A stretch of 64,000 bases of DNA from Notolepis coatsorum (GCA_963971535.1 OZ020591.1:20353790-20417789); one strand, 5' to 3'. Positions 41,841-53,296 are shown, counted from the stretch's first letter. Program-made: numbers and translations. The notes: generated by a model not told the origin, from the letters alone.

Positions 41841-42011
41841 CTACTGTCTATTGAACAAACAACTAACCTCCAAATGTGCTTCTGCTAATTGTGGATGAAG
41901 TCCACGTCTTGCCCGAGGTTCTTCCACACCACCAGGGAGACTTCTTTTTCTTCGGCCGGTATCCTGAACTGGTTTCGTCGGCGTAACGGTACTCATACTC
42001 GTCTGTTCCAT
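41841..42011 (-). other. Candidate small first exon or 56-aa ORF
   Basis: The ATG at 42011 (MEQTSMSTVTPTKPVQ, then GRRKRSLPGGVEE, basic RARRG) reads to a stop at 41841. A good donor, gag|gttagt, lies at about 41868, so it may be the first coding exon of a spliced gene running leftward. The family is unknown. No linked exon was found. Confidence 0.3.
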
Positions 42012-42281
42012 TTCCGGGTATCGTTAGCAAGATCATTTAGTTAGCCAAGTTAGGGCTAGGCAATTCATGGCTGAAGCATACACTACAACTGTCGAGGGAG
42101 GCGATAACGAGGTTGTTTCTGGGGGGAATACATTTTCATGAGCACCGTGTCGTGATTTCAGGGGCGGGACTTCCTACCCGATTCACACTTTCGGCCGTAG
42201 TGCTTTACCAGGCTTTATCTCTCGAGATAAAGCTGGGAACAAGGTTATATTTCCCTTGAAACCAGTCACGTCACTCTACTG

Positions 42282-42612
42282 CAGTGGTTCTCAAACTGTG
42301 GTACGCGTACCACTAGTGGTACTTGGTGGTACTGCTGGTGGTACCACCAAGCTATTTTTTTCTTTTCTTTTTCCAGTCAGGCCACTGAACTTAGAAGCAG
42401 GCCAGGCCAGTGTTTCTGGTTGCGGCGGTGCGATAGTTAGATCATCTAAGTGGGGAACAACCAGGAGATCACTGTGACAGAGAGTAATCCAGTCTAAACA
42501 GTCATACATCTTTAATTCAACTTCAGCCCTGATCATAACCATTTATTTTTAGATTTTTTGTAATGTCAGATAAAAAATGAAATACTCCCACTTTTCTGAA
42601 AAGAGTTGGTGT
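42282..42612. mobile_element. hAT-type terminus CAGTGGTTCTCAAACTGTGG
   Basis: The left end of a hAT element (cagtggttctcaaactgtgg, then ggtacgcgtaccactagtgg). The right end is not found. A separate hAT lies within or next to its body at 42613. Confidence 0.55.
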
Positions 42613-43596
42613 TAGGCCTGCCACGATAACACATTTTGCTGGGCGATTAATTGCCCCCGAAAATATCGCGATAAGCGATATTATTGCGACCGGTTAGAGA
42701 ATTTTTTTTGAGAAATTTATTTCCCAAAACTTTTATTTTGAAGCCCACCGCTCCGTCTTTTCCGGTGTTTTAGACTTTTATTTTGAAGCCCACCGAACGG
42801 ACCGGAAGTATTGTTGTGATTATCCTAAGCAGAACCTATGAGCAGACAACTTGTCTCGTCCGGTTCTGTTTTTGAGCTAATGATAAAACAAATTGTTGGT
42901 GAACAACTAACTTTAGGTTAGTTTTAACGTTAGCTACTAACGTTAGATGCAGCTACTACAGGCAATCAACGATGAGGAGGAAGCGTCAAAGCAGTATATA
43001 ATAGAATAGCTGTGGTGCGTAAGCACTGCAGCACAACTCGAAACTACCGGAGTGTTATAATAAATTAATTCATGTTTAACTTGTCCCCGTGTCCAGTCCT
43101 TTGACTAGCCCCACCCGTTCATTGTAAACAATGATGCATGTAATTGTATTAACGTTATTCTGTGTTGTACTTGTAGCTATGCTATACGTTGTATTTCGTT
43201 TGTTAGCTATTTAGCTAATGTTGTTAGCATGGAATGAGAATCAAAGCTCTATCTTTCATCTTTATTTAGCAGTCCAGTTTCTCCGGGCAGTAGCGAGTAA
43301 CTACTTGGGTCTAAAAATAGCTAACGTTACACTACAAATAATGCTACTTGGTTAAAAGGAGCAACACTATTTAGAAATGTAGTTAAGCTATGGCGTTGCC
43401 CCACGGAGCTCCCGTGCTGTACTCTAGTAACGTCAGCGGCCCGCCTCCCAACACGGACAGTGACTGACAAGGGGCACTGGTTCCGCCTCATTAAAACAAA
43501 CGCGCAAATAGCAATTAATCGCGCCCGTCAAAATCATTGCATTCATTTTAATTATCGCAGCAATTAATCGATTTATTGCTTATCGCGGCAGGCCTA
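42613..43596. mobile_element. hAT element, TIR TAGGCCTGCCACGATAA, 8-bp TSD
   Basis: The ends are TAGGCCTGCCACGATAA and TTATCGCGGCAGGCCTA. The target duplication gttggtgt (42605-42612 and 43597-43604) is perfect. Subterminal gcgattaattgc/gcaattaatcg repeats are inverted. The interior has a 40-bp direct repeat (cttttattttgaagcccacc). There is no transposase. Confidence 0.93.
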
Positions 43597-43940
43597 GTTG
43601 GTGTTAAATCTGACATTACAAAATATCCATCAAAATATGTGTTGTTGCTAATCATTGACACATGCCTAGCCTGTAATAACCCCCCCCCCCCAGAAAAATT
43701 TACTTTGCATTTGATATATTGAAAATATTTTACTTTTTGTGTTTTTTTTAACAATAATTTGTGATGCCATCACACAAACTGGCATTTAAAGGGTAAACAT
43801 TCAAAAATGTATTGAATATGTGTTTTCTTTTCTTTTTTACAATAATTTGTGATGCCCATCACAAACACTGACATTTAAAGGGTAAAAATTAAAAAAATCC
43901 TGCACCAGAATGCAGGAAATTAAGTTTTTGTAACAAAATA

Positions 43941-44139
<199 letters not shown>

Positions 44140-44234
44140 ATGACGGACAATTGCTTGCTGTGTGAGAGAGTGAGAGAGAGAGAGAGAATTAAGTACATTT
44201 GCTGAAATACAGTTCTTCATTTTCTCACTTGCTA

Positions 44235-44673
44235 TGTGAGAATGTTAGTTATGTTCTCAATGCCCCTTGCATTGTATGAGTTGTGTGGAAGCGTTTGCTA
44301 GTTCTAGTGCTATCCCTTTGTACATTGTGGCTGTGTCTGACAAAAGTTAGCAATAAATAATGCTCTCTTTCGTAATGGATCTCGCTCAGCATCACACTTA
44401 CACTGTACTTCACTTCGTGCATGCGCACTGAATAAAAAATTCCACCATGTACCTTTACATCCCAACATTCGTCTGGCCACACCCCCATCCGCTTACCTTC
44501 ATAAGCAGGTGTGTGGTCATCTACTCGCCTCCTTCTTCGCTTTCACCACAAGGAAGTGCCTTCGGTAGATCCCCACTTGACGAGGTTGTTGGTTGAAGAA
44601 AGTTGAGACGTGTTTACATTGTGCTTATTTCTTTCTTCTCTCATAAATATTCGATAGAAAAATCTAAGTCATA
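44235..44673 (+). other. Possible LTR or promoter region upstream of the 196-aa ORF
   Basis: It begins tgtgagaatgttagttatg and contains two AATAAA-type words (44350, 44431), ending near cctttacatcccaaca. TG...CA ends and poly(A) words would suit an LTR leading to the ORF at 44674, but no second LTR or primer site was identified. Confidence 0.3.
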
Positions 44674-45264
44674 ATGTCTACTTCGGAGAGTCGCAGAGCC
44701 ACTCTCCACCAGCGGTTCTCCATTTCCGCCTCCGTCGTGCGTCCTGGTGCGGGGCTGTTGCCTCTCTCGTGGTTGACAGCCACGCCCGGTAGGCGTCCGA
44801 TGGGTAGTTTGCCTCTCCAAGGAGCTGGTGCACCGGTGCCGTCGCCTCTGCGATGGCCTGGTCGTAGCTCTGGTTCCTCTGCTTCCGGGGAATCGTCCGC
44901 TGTTGAGCGGCCGGTTCCTTTGGTTCCGGAGGATTTGAGACGCAAACTTTTTGCGTCTGCTCGCTCCCGTCGCAAGGTGGTGGCTTGCAGACGCGAACGG
45001 CCTGGGTTTGGTGAGTTGCTGGAGCCCAGTGAGGATGCGTCGGTCTCTACCTGCCCGATGGAAACAGAGCAGGGCTCGAGACTAACGATGTCCCGTCGTC
45101 CCGGGGACGATCAAATATTGATTTGGGACGAACAGAAATCTTTTTTGGGACGCAAACGGGACGAGAGGATTTTATTTTTTTCACATGAAATGTCAATTAG
45201 CCAACTGTCAGTGCGCGCATATATATATATGAATTATTCTACGTTAATAAAACATACCTGGTGA
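44674..45264 (+). CDS. Hypothetical protein, 196 aa
   Basis: The ATG sits in an acceptable context (ataATGt) at the start of a frame of unusual composition. Residues 1-125 are GC-rich, S/R/P-rich and basic (MSTSESRRATLHQRF, then FASARSRRKVVACRRE). No domain is recognised. From about residue 134 (cagggctcgagactaacg at about 45069) the DNA changes to AT-rich and looks like the terminus of a DNA transposon, so the C-terminal third is probably not original. It may be the N-terminus of a retroelement gag or an unrelated gene fragment. Confidence 0.3.
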   Translation: MSTSESRRATLHQRFSISASVVRPGAGLLPLSWLTATPGRRPMGSLPLQGAGAPVPSPLRWPGRSSGSSASGESSAVERPVPLVPEDLRRKLFASARSRRKVVACRRERPGFGELLEPSEDASVSTCPMETEQGSRLTMSRRPGDDQILIWDEQKSFLGRKRDERILFFSHEMSISQLSVRAYIYMNYSTLIKHTW

Positions 45265-45366
45265 TCAACTACAGTTTGCTGTAAACATTATGATATGTGT
45301 GTAGTGTTATGATAACGACGGCTGCAGCGGGAGGACGGCTGCAGGCTGGATTTGCGAATAGCATGC

Positions 45367-45604
45367 AGCTGCAGAGCCGCAGAGCCAGGGGCGCTTTCAG
45401 GTCTGGTCACAGGCCCGCTCAACAGCGCCCCCCCCACCCAATGGCTGAATTGCCAATGGCTGAATTGGAGTATTGCACAGTGCACAGTGCACAGTGCAAT
45501 ACTCCAATTCAGCCATTGGCAATTCAGCCGTTGGGTGGGGGGGCGCTGTTGAGCGGGCCTGTGACCAGACCTGAAAGCGCCCCTGGCTCTGCGGCTCTGC
45601 AGCT
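45367..45604. repeat. Near-perfect 238-bp palindrome
   Basis: Arms of about 118 bp from agctgcagagccgcagagcc to its mirror, centred on gcacagtgcacagtgcacag near 45485, with perhaps two mismatches (catt/cgtt near 45525). GC-rich. Each arm contains aatggctgaattggagtatt and acaggcccgctcaacagcgc. Related words occur once, unpaired, at 63.74-63.88 kb. Confidence 0.92.
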
Positions 45605-45788
45605 ACATATGCTTCTAGCAAAATCCAGCATCCAGCCCCGCTGTTTGCAATGGGAGCAGCACGGAGTCTCGACTCGGGACTTATTTTATTTGGAATATAA
45701 TGACTTTATACGCAAAAGTAGCCTAGTTTTAAGTTAAAATATTATAAATCTACATGCCTTGAGGATGTCATTCTTTATATAGCCTGCC

Positions 45789-47004
45789 GTGTAGTGTAGA
45801 CCTAGTAGTGTAGTCTATAGTGTAGCCTATAGTGTAGACCTAGTAGTGTAGCCTATAGTGTAGACCTATTAGTGTAGCCCAGGGGTCAGCAACCTTTTTG
45901 ACATGGAGTGCCTGTTTGAAATATAGTTGTAACTAGTGTGCCTCAACAATATTCCATGCATCGTAATATTTTTTTCTCATAATCAGGTCTTTTTAATGAT
46001 AATTTTTACATTATTACATAATTATTGTTATTATTAACAATATTATTATGATGGTTGTATCAACCCTAAATCTGAGTTGGGGGGGGGGGGGGGGGAATGC
46101 AATGCAGACAAACGGCTGCATACAGTGCGACCATTTCACTCACATTTGCCCATTCATTTTTGGACACATCACACACCATCGGTGTGTGTACTGTACGTGT
46201 GCTGTCATAGCTCCACCTACAGGCCTAATGGAGAACACCAGGAGAACACCAGGATGTGAATGGAGGGTGAATGTGAGGTATATCGTGTAAATAAGTTTTG
46301 ATTGATCGCAAGACTACACTGTAAAAAAATTAGTAATAATAAGTTACCAGAACTTTAAAATATTGAGTTCAGTTACTGTGCATTAAGGTTTTCAGTTTTC
46401 AATCCATAATAAGTTAACAGAAAAATAAGTACACAACCACATTATTTCAACCTAATAAAACTATGTTTATTGTCATTGTTTTAAGAACACAAGTTGACTT
46501 GGTAATACTCACATTTTGAGTAAAAAAAATTGCTTTTAACATGTGCAATGTTCAATGAAATAGAAAAATAAATAATAAAATTTGTTGATTAATCCCACTG
46601 GTCACAATGGTGACCGTAATAATGTTTTTGTTATAAGGCTCTGCAAATGTTACTGAATGATGTAGCAATGTATTTCCAGCTAAATTGAAATAATAAACAA
46701 ATAAAGGGTCTCAATTAAATATGTGGTAGTAAAAATAACCTGTGGGAGGATTTCAACAAGATAAATGCGACAACAGTGCAAAATATTTCACTATAATATT
46801 TCAAAGCAAAAAAAAATTATTATTATTTTCTTTTTATTTATTTTTTTTAATGCTGCCCCCTGTGCCTATGAAAATGCCCCCACGTGCCTAGGGTTGCCTA
46901 CCCCTGCTATAGTGTATACCTAGTAGTGTAGCCTATAGTGTAGACCTAGTAGTGTAGCCTATAGTGTAGACCTAGTAGTGTAGACCTAGTAGTGTAGCCT
47001 ATAG
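45789..47004. repeat. 26-bp minisatellite (block 2) with hAT insertions
   Basis: The same unit as at 24.7 kb (gtgtagcctatagtgtagac). Pieces are at 45789-45879 and 46907-47004, with a hAT between them and another beginning at 47005. Confidence 0.9.
45880..46906. mobile_element. hAT element, TIR CAGGGGTCAGCAACC
   Basis: The ends are CAGGGGTCAGCAACCTTTTT and GGGTTGCCTACCCCTG. Both flanks are minisatellite, but the adjacent octamers (gtgtagcc, ctatagtg) differ, so a duplication cannot be shown. 46314-46560 looks like a nested repeat beginning actgtaaaaaaatt. A related end in inverted order starts at 47005. Confidence 0.8.
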
Positions 47005-47814
47005 CAGGGGTCGGCAACCCTAGGCACGCGTCAGCATTTTCATTTAATTTCATTTTTTTTTTAAATGTCAAACTTCGCTTTTCATATTTTGCACTTTATC
47101 TTGTTGAAATCCTCCCACAGGTTATTTTTTGTAAGTCGACTTTTTTGCACAACCCTATGACAGCTATGTCAAATCACCTCTTGAACAGCCATTGGTTGTT
47201 GCACAGTTTTTTTTTATGATTTGATTCAAGGTAGCCTACGGCCTCCCGCTCGCATTTCCCTAATGAAAACGATTTTTTTATTAGTATACATCTTTTTTTA
47301 TTATTATTTTTATTTAAACAACAAATGTATGTTTATTTTGCAGAAATTCTTTGTCGTTGCCGCCATCTTTACTGTTACAGCCCCTCACACTCTGCAGCTG
47401 GTTTGAAAGCGAAAGTACTTTAGGGGAGTTGTACAGTTCTGGCTCTGCTAGTTTCTTTTCTATCTTTTGGCGCTTTTTTGTTGGACAAACCACTGTGACT
47501 CGCAACTGGAGACTAGCTCTGCTAGCACACATAGCCTACTGTGTACAGACTGTTTCAAACTGTATTTTAAATTGGAAAGCAAACCAAATAAATGAACAAC
47601 AGAAAAATAAATCTCAATTTGGTCAGTATTGTCATTTGGACAAGCAAAGCCATTACTTTAAGTTCCAGGCAAGAAAGACAAGTCTGTCCACTGTCATATT
47701 TTTATTTATTTATGTATATTTATATTTTTTTGTATTTATTATCGACCATGTTTCATATCGACAAGGAAAAATATATTGCGATAATTATTGTTATCGTTTT
47801 ATCGCCCAGCCCTA
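47005..47814. mobile_element. Two partial DNA-transposon ends back to back
   Basis: 47005 (caggggtcggcaaccctagg) starts an inverted relative of 45880-46906, recognisable for about 130 bp (gaaatcctcccacaggttat). At the right, gttttatcgcccagccctag to 47814 is the terminus of a different element whose other known copy starts at 53482 (tagggctgggcgatataacg). The junction between them was not located. Open frames here are not supported. Confidence 0.6.
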
Positions 47815-47825
47815 GCGTCAGCTGC

Positions 47826-48235
47826 TCACCCATCGGCACTGTGGCCGGTTCCGGTTTCGCTGTAACGGGAGGAGGGGAGAGAGAGAAGAACACATCGTGG
47901 GCCACCCATTTCTTCAGCAAGTTTACGTGGTATTCCTTGGTCGGATGTCTTCGCCCCCGGCTCTCCACTCCACTTTTTCCATGACCTCATAATAGGGTCC
48001 AATCCACTTTGCCAGGAACTTGCACTCGGAGGTGTTGGGACGAGGACCAGCACTCTGTCACCAGGGGCGAACACTCTCTGTTGCGTGCCCCGGTTGTACA
48101 CCCGTGCTTGTGCTCTTTGGGCGGCCCCTATGTGTTCCCTAACCATGGGCCAAATAGTAGCCATTCTTTTTTCTCTACTTCTGGGTACCTGGTGGCATAG
48201 TCAAGGATGACGAGGATATTGCGATCCTGCTGAAA
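47826..48235 (-). pseudogene. Integrase C-terminal region of the Gmr1-like element
   Basis: From about 48235 the minus strand gives a YATRYPE-like remnant (SLTMPPGTQK in the shifted frame), then MATIWPMVREHIGAAQRA, NRGTQQRVFAPGDRVLVL and, after one more shift, a KWIGPYYEV (GPY/F) module. Most of the DDE core between the zinc domain and this point is deleted. Confidence 0.75.
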
Positions 48236-48960
48236 GGCACGAAGATAATGGGGAGAGGAATTAATGGGCTCCTCATGTGAGGTCTTGGCGTCATCTGCTG
48301 GCACTCTGGGAAACTGCAGCAGTAGTCTTCCACCGCCTTCTTGATGCCCGGCCAGTAGAACCTCGCCTTGATCCTCTCCAGGGTTTTCTCGACTCCCAGC
48401 TGCGCTCCTAGCAGATGGGAGTGGGCCAACTGTAGGACAGAGGAGACGAAAGGGCGACGAAGCACCAACAACAGTTCTACCCTGACGCCGGCCTTCATGA
48501 CCACCTGATACAATAGTTTGTTCTTAATTGCAAAATGTGGGAACATGACTTGTCTTACCCCGTTTATGGGCTGGCCGTCCACCATGGTCACCTGTTGTAG
48601 GGCGGTGGTGAGGTTCACGTCTTCGAGTTGGGTGCTCCCGAACCGCCCAGCCAAGGCAGGCGGCATGGGCCGGTATTCCTCGTCTAAGTTGAGGGGGAAT
48701 AGATCTCCAAGGGCCAGATCGTCCTCCTCATCGGGTGGGGTCACGGCCCCTTCGGTCCTTGCCGCCCCATGTCCAGCTTCCTCTTCGGCTGCCGTTGCGC
48801 TGGACTTTCCCTCGGAGAGCCGGTCGGTGGAGGCCTCTGGTTTGACGTCTTGAAATCCACAGAGGTGTCGGCGCACATGACCCTGTCTGGGTGGTGTCGA
48901 GGTGGGGGTTCCCCGGTTTGGTCGTCGGGCCTCCCCGGAAGAGCGGGAGGTCATGTCCAA
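48175..48960 (-). pseudogene. Protease-to-integrase linker and integrase zinc domain
   Basis: A 261-aa frame. After an acidic linker (TPPDEEDDLALGDLFPL) come PINGVRQVMFPHFAIKNKLL, VLRRPFVSSVLQLAHSHLLG, EKTLERIKARFYWPG and CCSFPECQ. This is the H2C2 domain of retroviral-type integrases, but the second His of the HLLGAxLG motif is Gln187. The frame leaves the integrase after IIFVPFSRIA, where the catalytic core should start. Confidence 0.8.
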
Positions 48961-49888
48961 TTATGATGTCCACAGGCAGGTCCGGTACAACGCCAGCGGA
49001 CCCCGTGTATGTTCCTCTGGTCGTCTGGAGCACCAGCCGGTTCTTCGTGTACTCTGGGGTCTTACCGCGAATGCAGGTGACCCCCACCTTTGCAGCTAGG
49101 CGGGGTTGTTGGGCGAACTCGGGCCTCACCAGCGCCATGGTGCTCCCGGAGTCCAGTAGTGCGGTGGTGTCCTTCCCGTTGGCCTTTACCGGGGTTAGGG
49201 GGGAGTCCTGTCCATCCTGGGCCCAGCACCTAGTCAGTAGCCCACAGGGCCGGCTTGTTTCACTTGCCGCTGTAGGCATCTCGGCATCGCAACGGTGTGG
49301 GCAGTGCCACGAAAGGTGCCCTTTTCCCCCACACTCGAAGCACCTCCGGTTGTCCTCACTCGAGCTGGGTCGCCGCCGTCGGGGTTCCACCCCTTTTCCA
49401 GCCCGGCTAGGTTCCTCTGGCCGGGTGGGCTCTCTGCAGGGTTTCACCTCTGCTCTTGGGGGTCGACCGTTCCAGAGGGTTCCGGAGCACTCCTTGTGCC
49501 GCTGACAGTCCAACTCTTTCGCTCGCAATGGGAGGGCTCGGATATAGCGATCCATAATCACCCTCTTGACTGCAGTTAAGGCCTGGGGCTCCGCCAACAG
49601 CCAGATATTCGTGATCCTGGTGAGGTCATACATTTGGGATCTGGGGGATATGGTGTGACTATAACCCCAGTCATGATACTGTTGGGCTCTGGTTACCAGA
49701 GAATAACCGAGTCTATGGAGGATTTCGCCTTTAAGTGCGGTGTATGTCACTGTTCTCCCCTCTGACATGTCCTGGTAGGCAGTCTGTGCCACACCTGTCA
49801 GAAACGGTGCTACGAAGTCCGCCCAGTGATCTTCGGGCCAGGTCTCCCGTTGAGCCGTGTGCTCAAACATGAGCAGGAAAGCTTCCAC
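48728..49888 (-). pseudogene. Gmr1-like gag (SCAN-like) and protease, 386 aa
   Basis: Residues 1-125 are helical and SCAN-like (WADFVAPFLTGVAQTAYQ, LKGEILHRLGYS, RYIRALP). 183-196 is a CCHC knuckle (CFECGGKGHLSWHC). 246-249 is the protease active site, DSGS (TTALLDSGSTMALV), ending with VDIIIGHDLPL. The true gag begins further upstream at 50145 in another frame (MTTPSGMDAILAQLI), so a frameshift lies near 49900. The C-terminus after about 320 is out of frame. Confidence 0.85.
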
Positions 49889-49908
49889 GTCATCCGTGGC
49901 CGTTTGCT

Positions 49909-50145
49909 TTACGAGGAAGCGTGCTGGGTATGCGAGGGGCGTTCGACTCCCCTCCTCGCTCCGGGCACGCTCCGCTGGTCACTCGTAATTCCTCCCGTAG
50001 TTCGTTTATTTGTTTGAACTGGGCGGTCATACTGTTCCAGGTTATATTGCTGTTGCTGCATGCTATGGGTATGACGCTGCTCCTGCTGTAGATTATTATT
50101 AATCAGCTGTGCGAGGATCGCGTCCATCCCGCTGGGGGTTGTCAT
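49909..50145 (-). pseudogene. Gmr1-like gag N-terminus
   Basis: ATG at 50145: MTTPSGMDAILAQLINNN, then a Q/H-rich stretch. It joins the main gag (residue 1 = MEAFLLMFEHTA) after a frameshift. The upstream context gttgcttcag on the plus strand precedes a repeat that begins tagggatggg at 50166. Confidence 0.65.
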
Positions 50146-50165
50146 AGTTATGTTGCTTCAGGTAG

Positions 50166-50515
50166 GGATGGGACTTTCTAGCAAAAGTGCTATTCGAAAA
50201 TTCGTGTTTCATAATATCGAATATTCGACAATAAATCAAAATGACACCATTCATCAACCGGCTTTAATAAACAAACAGAAACAGTAGCATGTGCATCTTT
50301 TTGATCAATTAGGCTATGGAAATTAGGCTGCCTCTAAATATGAAAAGGAATTAAATAAGAATGTTTGCTTCAATAAAAACCATTTTATAAAAATTTAAAA
50401 AAATACAAATTATTATATACTTTTTTTACAAAACAAATATGCGATTGTAAAAAAAAAATGAAATCGATCTTAATAACAGAATGACTATTCGAATTTCCGA
50501 ATATTCGGGTGACCA
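50166..50515. mobile_element. Possible hAT fragment in the leader of the Gmr1-like element
   Basis: It starts tagggatgggactttctagc and is AT-rich with cgaatattcg words near both ends (50218, 50497). A matching right terminus and target duplication were not found. Confidence 0.4.
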
Positions 50516-50600
50516 GGGCTTTGTCCCCAAATCGACTGGCAAGTTGCGTGTGTAAATTGTTAAATCCAATCAGAATATGATGCCCGCATCCTCCACCATA

Positions 50601-51161
50601 TGTGACAGATTCTGGGGTGTTCTGAGTTGTCACTAGACTGGATTTAACAAAATACACATGGCACACAGCAGAAGCAAGTTTAACAGCAGTTTTAATGTTG
50701 TTTAGAGGGAAATGAGGGGTTAGTGTGATCATTAGCCAGTCCGTAATCCTAGAGAAACGACTTGGTCCGGGGTTCGGTCCACAGACCGTACGGGCGGGGG
50801 ATGATCCGGGAGAAGAGACGTCAGACAAGCAGGGGTCAATGCACAGGCGGGTTCTCATACAGTCAGGGGATATAGCACACAGCAGGGTCCTCCTTCCGAA
50901 AGCAGATAAACACAGCATGGGTCACACAGACAGCAATCTTTCTTCCTCTTCTTCTCTTCTCTCTTACTCACGTTCGTACCGGTTTCACCTCAGCTACTCC
51001 AATTCATTCTGTCACTCTGTCTCCATTTTCTACCTTCCCTGATGGTGTGGTGATTGCACTCACCTGTCTCGGGCGCGTCTGTCACAGGTGCGCTTCATCT
51101 GCGCTGATGCGCTCTGCTCTGCCTGGAGTTTCTCCGGAACTCCTAATATGGGCATTATACA
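50601..51161 (-). repeat. Candidate LTR of the Gmr1-like element
   Basis: Bounded by TGTGACAG on the plus strand and ATTATACA at the right, i.e. TG...CA either way. Two bases inside lies gcccgcatcctccacca, which ends in CCA as expected for the complement of a tRNA 3' end. The second LTR is missing, and the outer edge overlaps the start of another repeat (cagggctgtacgttaacc), so the boundary is uncertain. Confidence 0.5.
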
Positions 51162-51227
51162 GGGCTGTACGTTAACCTTTTTTGCAGCACTGGTGCTATA
51201 GAGGTTCATAGTTTTGTAGCACAGACC

Positions 51228-51398
<171 letters not shown>

Positions 51399-51607
51399 AA
51401 TTGGACGGGGAGAAAAACAGAAAAAATCGGAGAAAGAGAAATAAAAAAATAAAAAAAATAAAGAAATTCCCTATACATAGTCGCCGTGGGAAAAAATGTA
51501 ATAACCTACCCATGGCCTTAAGTGACAACCAACAGGAACAAAAAAAATGTTTTAGGCCTTAGAGTGCTTGGCTGCCCTAACCTAGTCCCAGGCTGCGGCC
51601 GTGTTAA

Positions 51608-52744
51608 CCTGTTCCCCCCCACGGGGTCGGTACCGACCCCTTTTTGACATTATTATCATATATTAATATTTTTATGAGTGATGCAATAAATTTGCGTTTT
51701 TTAAAATCAAACGTTTTCAAGTATTATTATCACTACTATGTCACAAATACATGTAGAATGTAAAACGTTAGGTTGGCAATAGTTTAGCAATAGGTTAAAA
51801 GTGAGTTTTTATCATTTTAAGTATTTTTTTCAACTCGCGTTTCTTGACCCGGAAGCGGAAATGAAAATGTTGAACGATCAGAATTGGAATCTTTTTGCGG
51901 CCATTTTCAAGAGGACCTCGCTAGCTATCTGGCAGTGTTGAAATTTCACCAAACTACACTTCCTGTGGTCCGCTATGGTCGTTCAAAGTTCGGCGTTCTG
52001 AAGCAATCATATCAATAATTCTTATGATTCGCGATAATAAGCTACAAAAGGTAACGTTTTTGACAAATATTGAAACGCAGTCAGTTTCTCCACACTATTG
52101 TAATCATGTAGGAAGAATCAGATCTGAAATTAGTTACAGAATGATTACACTGTGGGAGAAATAAAAAAGTACAGTCGATTACATTAAATAACTGTATATG
52201 TTATTACGCATGCCTGGTGATACTATATCCAAATTGAACTCGGCCATTTGAAAGATACTATATGTATATATATATAAATGTGCGAATTGGCTATAATAAG
52301 GTAATTTATAAGCATATATTCTATATTCTATAATAATATTTCAAATTGCATTGGTCCGGATGGGAGAATTCAGTACTGTATATACAAAACCTTCAATTTT
52401 ATCATCTTCCCTTTATTAATTTCCTTAGATCTTTTGTACACATGATCTCAAGAGGGTACTGAATTAGCCCAGTGGCAGTTTTTTAAGTTTGGTCATTATT
52501 ATCATGGTTTTATTCACTGTCAAAGATGAAAAGAAAAATCATAATTCATATTTTCCTTTGTTTCATCAGAATTTAAGCAAGCCTAGTAATAGACACAATA
52601 TTTCTGACACTGAGAATACATTCATTGAGGTCCATAGATGTTCCTAGATACCAAGAATATGCAAATAGCCCTTGTAGAAGTGGAGCAATATTCCATTTAC
52701 CTAGGTATACATTTTATGCAGATTTTCACCTGGGGTGGAACAGG
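51608..52744. mobile_element. piggyBac-like non-autonomous element
   Basis: TTAA at 51604-51607 and 52745-52748 flanks the inverted termini CCTGTTCCCCCCCAC and GGGGTGGAACAGG. Near the left end is the perfect 18-bp palindrome ggggtcggtaccgacccc. There is no transposase frame. Confidence 0.8.
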
Positions 52745-52748
52745 TTAA

Positions 52749-53149
52749 GGCGTAGGCACTAAACCCAACCCATTTATTAAGCTTGAATCTTATTAGCTAA
52801 TAATTGGTTGGTGAGAAAAAGACAACCCGCCCTAATACTCAAATTCTCAATGTCAATCAAAATAATGCTGAGCAGACTGCCTCAGTGAGTCAGTGACAGT
52901 GTTAGAGAGAGTGAGAAGGAGAAGAGGGAGACAATTGTAAAAAAAAATAAAAAATCTCCAGGAGGGAGACATTAATTATAACACAGATGAAAAATTATGA
53001 TTTTTAAAATTATTGTAAACTATAAAAAAAAAAATTAAATATAAAAAGAAATTATTTTGTAATTTGTAATTTTTTTACTGTTTATATTTTTGGCTTCCCT
53101 TGGCTTCAATGAGTGTGTGTGTTTTGGGGAAGCTTGGCTTCCCTTGGCT

Positions 53150-53152
<3 letters not shown>
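52749..53152. other. No supported gene
   Basis: AT-rich. The phrase cttcccttggcttcaatg is repeated twice just before the TG microsatellite. Confidence 0.4.
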
Positions 53153-53194
<42 letters not shown>

Positions 53195-53199
53195 GTGTG

Positions 53200-53295
<96 letters not shown>
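53153..53295. repeat. (TG)n microsatellite
   Basis: A TG run with two CG interruptions near 53189 and 53206. Confidence 0.97.

Positions 53296-53296
<1 letters not shown>

Larger units (their letters stand above)
47815..51161 (-). mobile_element. Gmr1-like LTR retrotransposon, 3'-truncated
   Basis: The order on the minus strand is LTR candidate (51161-50601), primer-site-like TGGTGGAGGATGCGGGC, gag start (50145), SCAN-like gag with CCHC knuckle, protease, integrase zinc domain and integrase C-terminal region. It is then cut at 47814 by a DNA transposon end. Integrase follows protease with no RT between them. This arrangement is known for the Gmr1 group of Ty3/gypsy elements, whose gag is also the source of vertebrate SCAN domains. 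The RT and RNase H would lie beyond the break. Confidence 0.75.

Noticed and set aside
45872-46914. 8-bp duplication for the hAT at 45880
   Set aside because: The flanking octamers gtgtagcc and ctatagtg are both minisatellite but not equal.
47351-47984. ORFs of 154 and 130 aa
   Set aside because: They lie over transposon ends and AT-rich DNA, with no domain; the second overlaps the antisense of the Gmr1-like integrase.
50385-50918. 177-aa minus-strand ORF
   Set aside because: It lies across the candidate LTR and leader of the Gmr1-like element and has no protein-like features.
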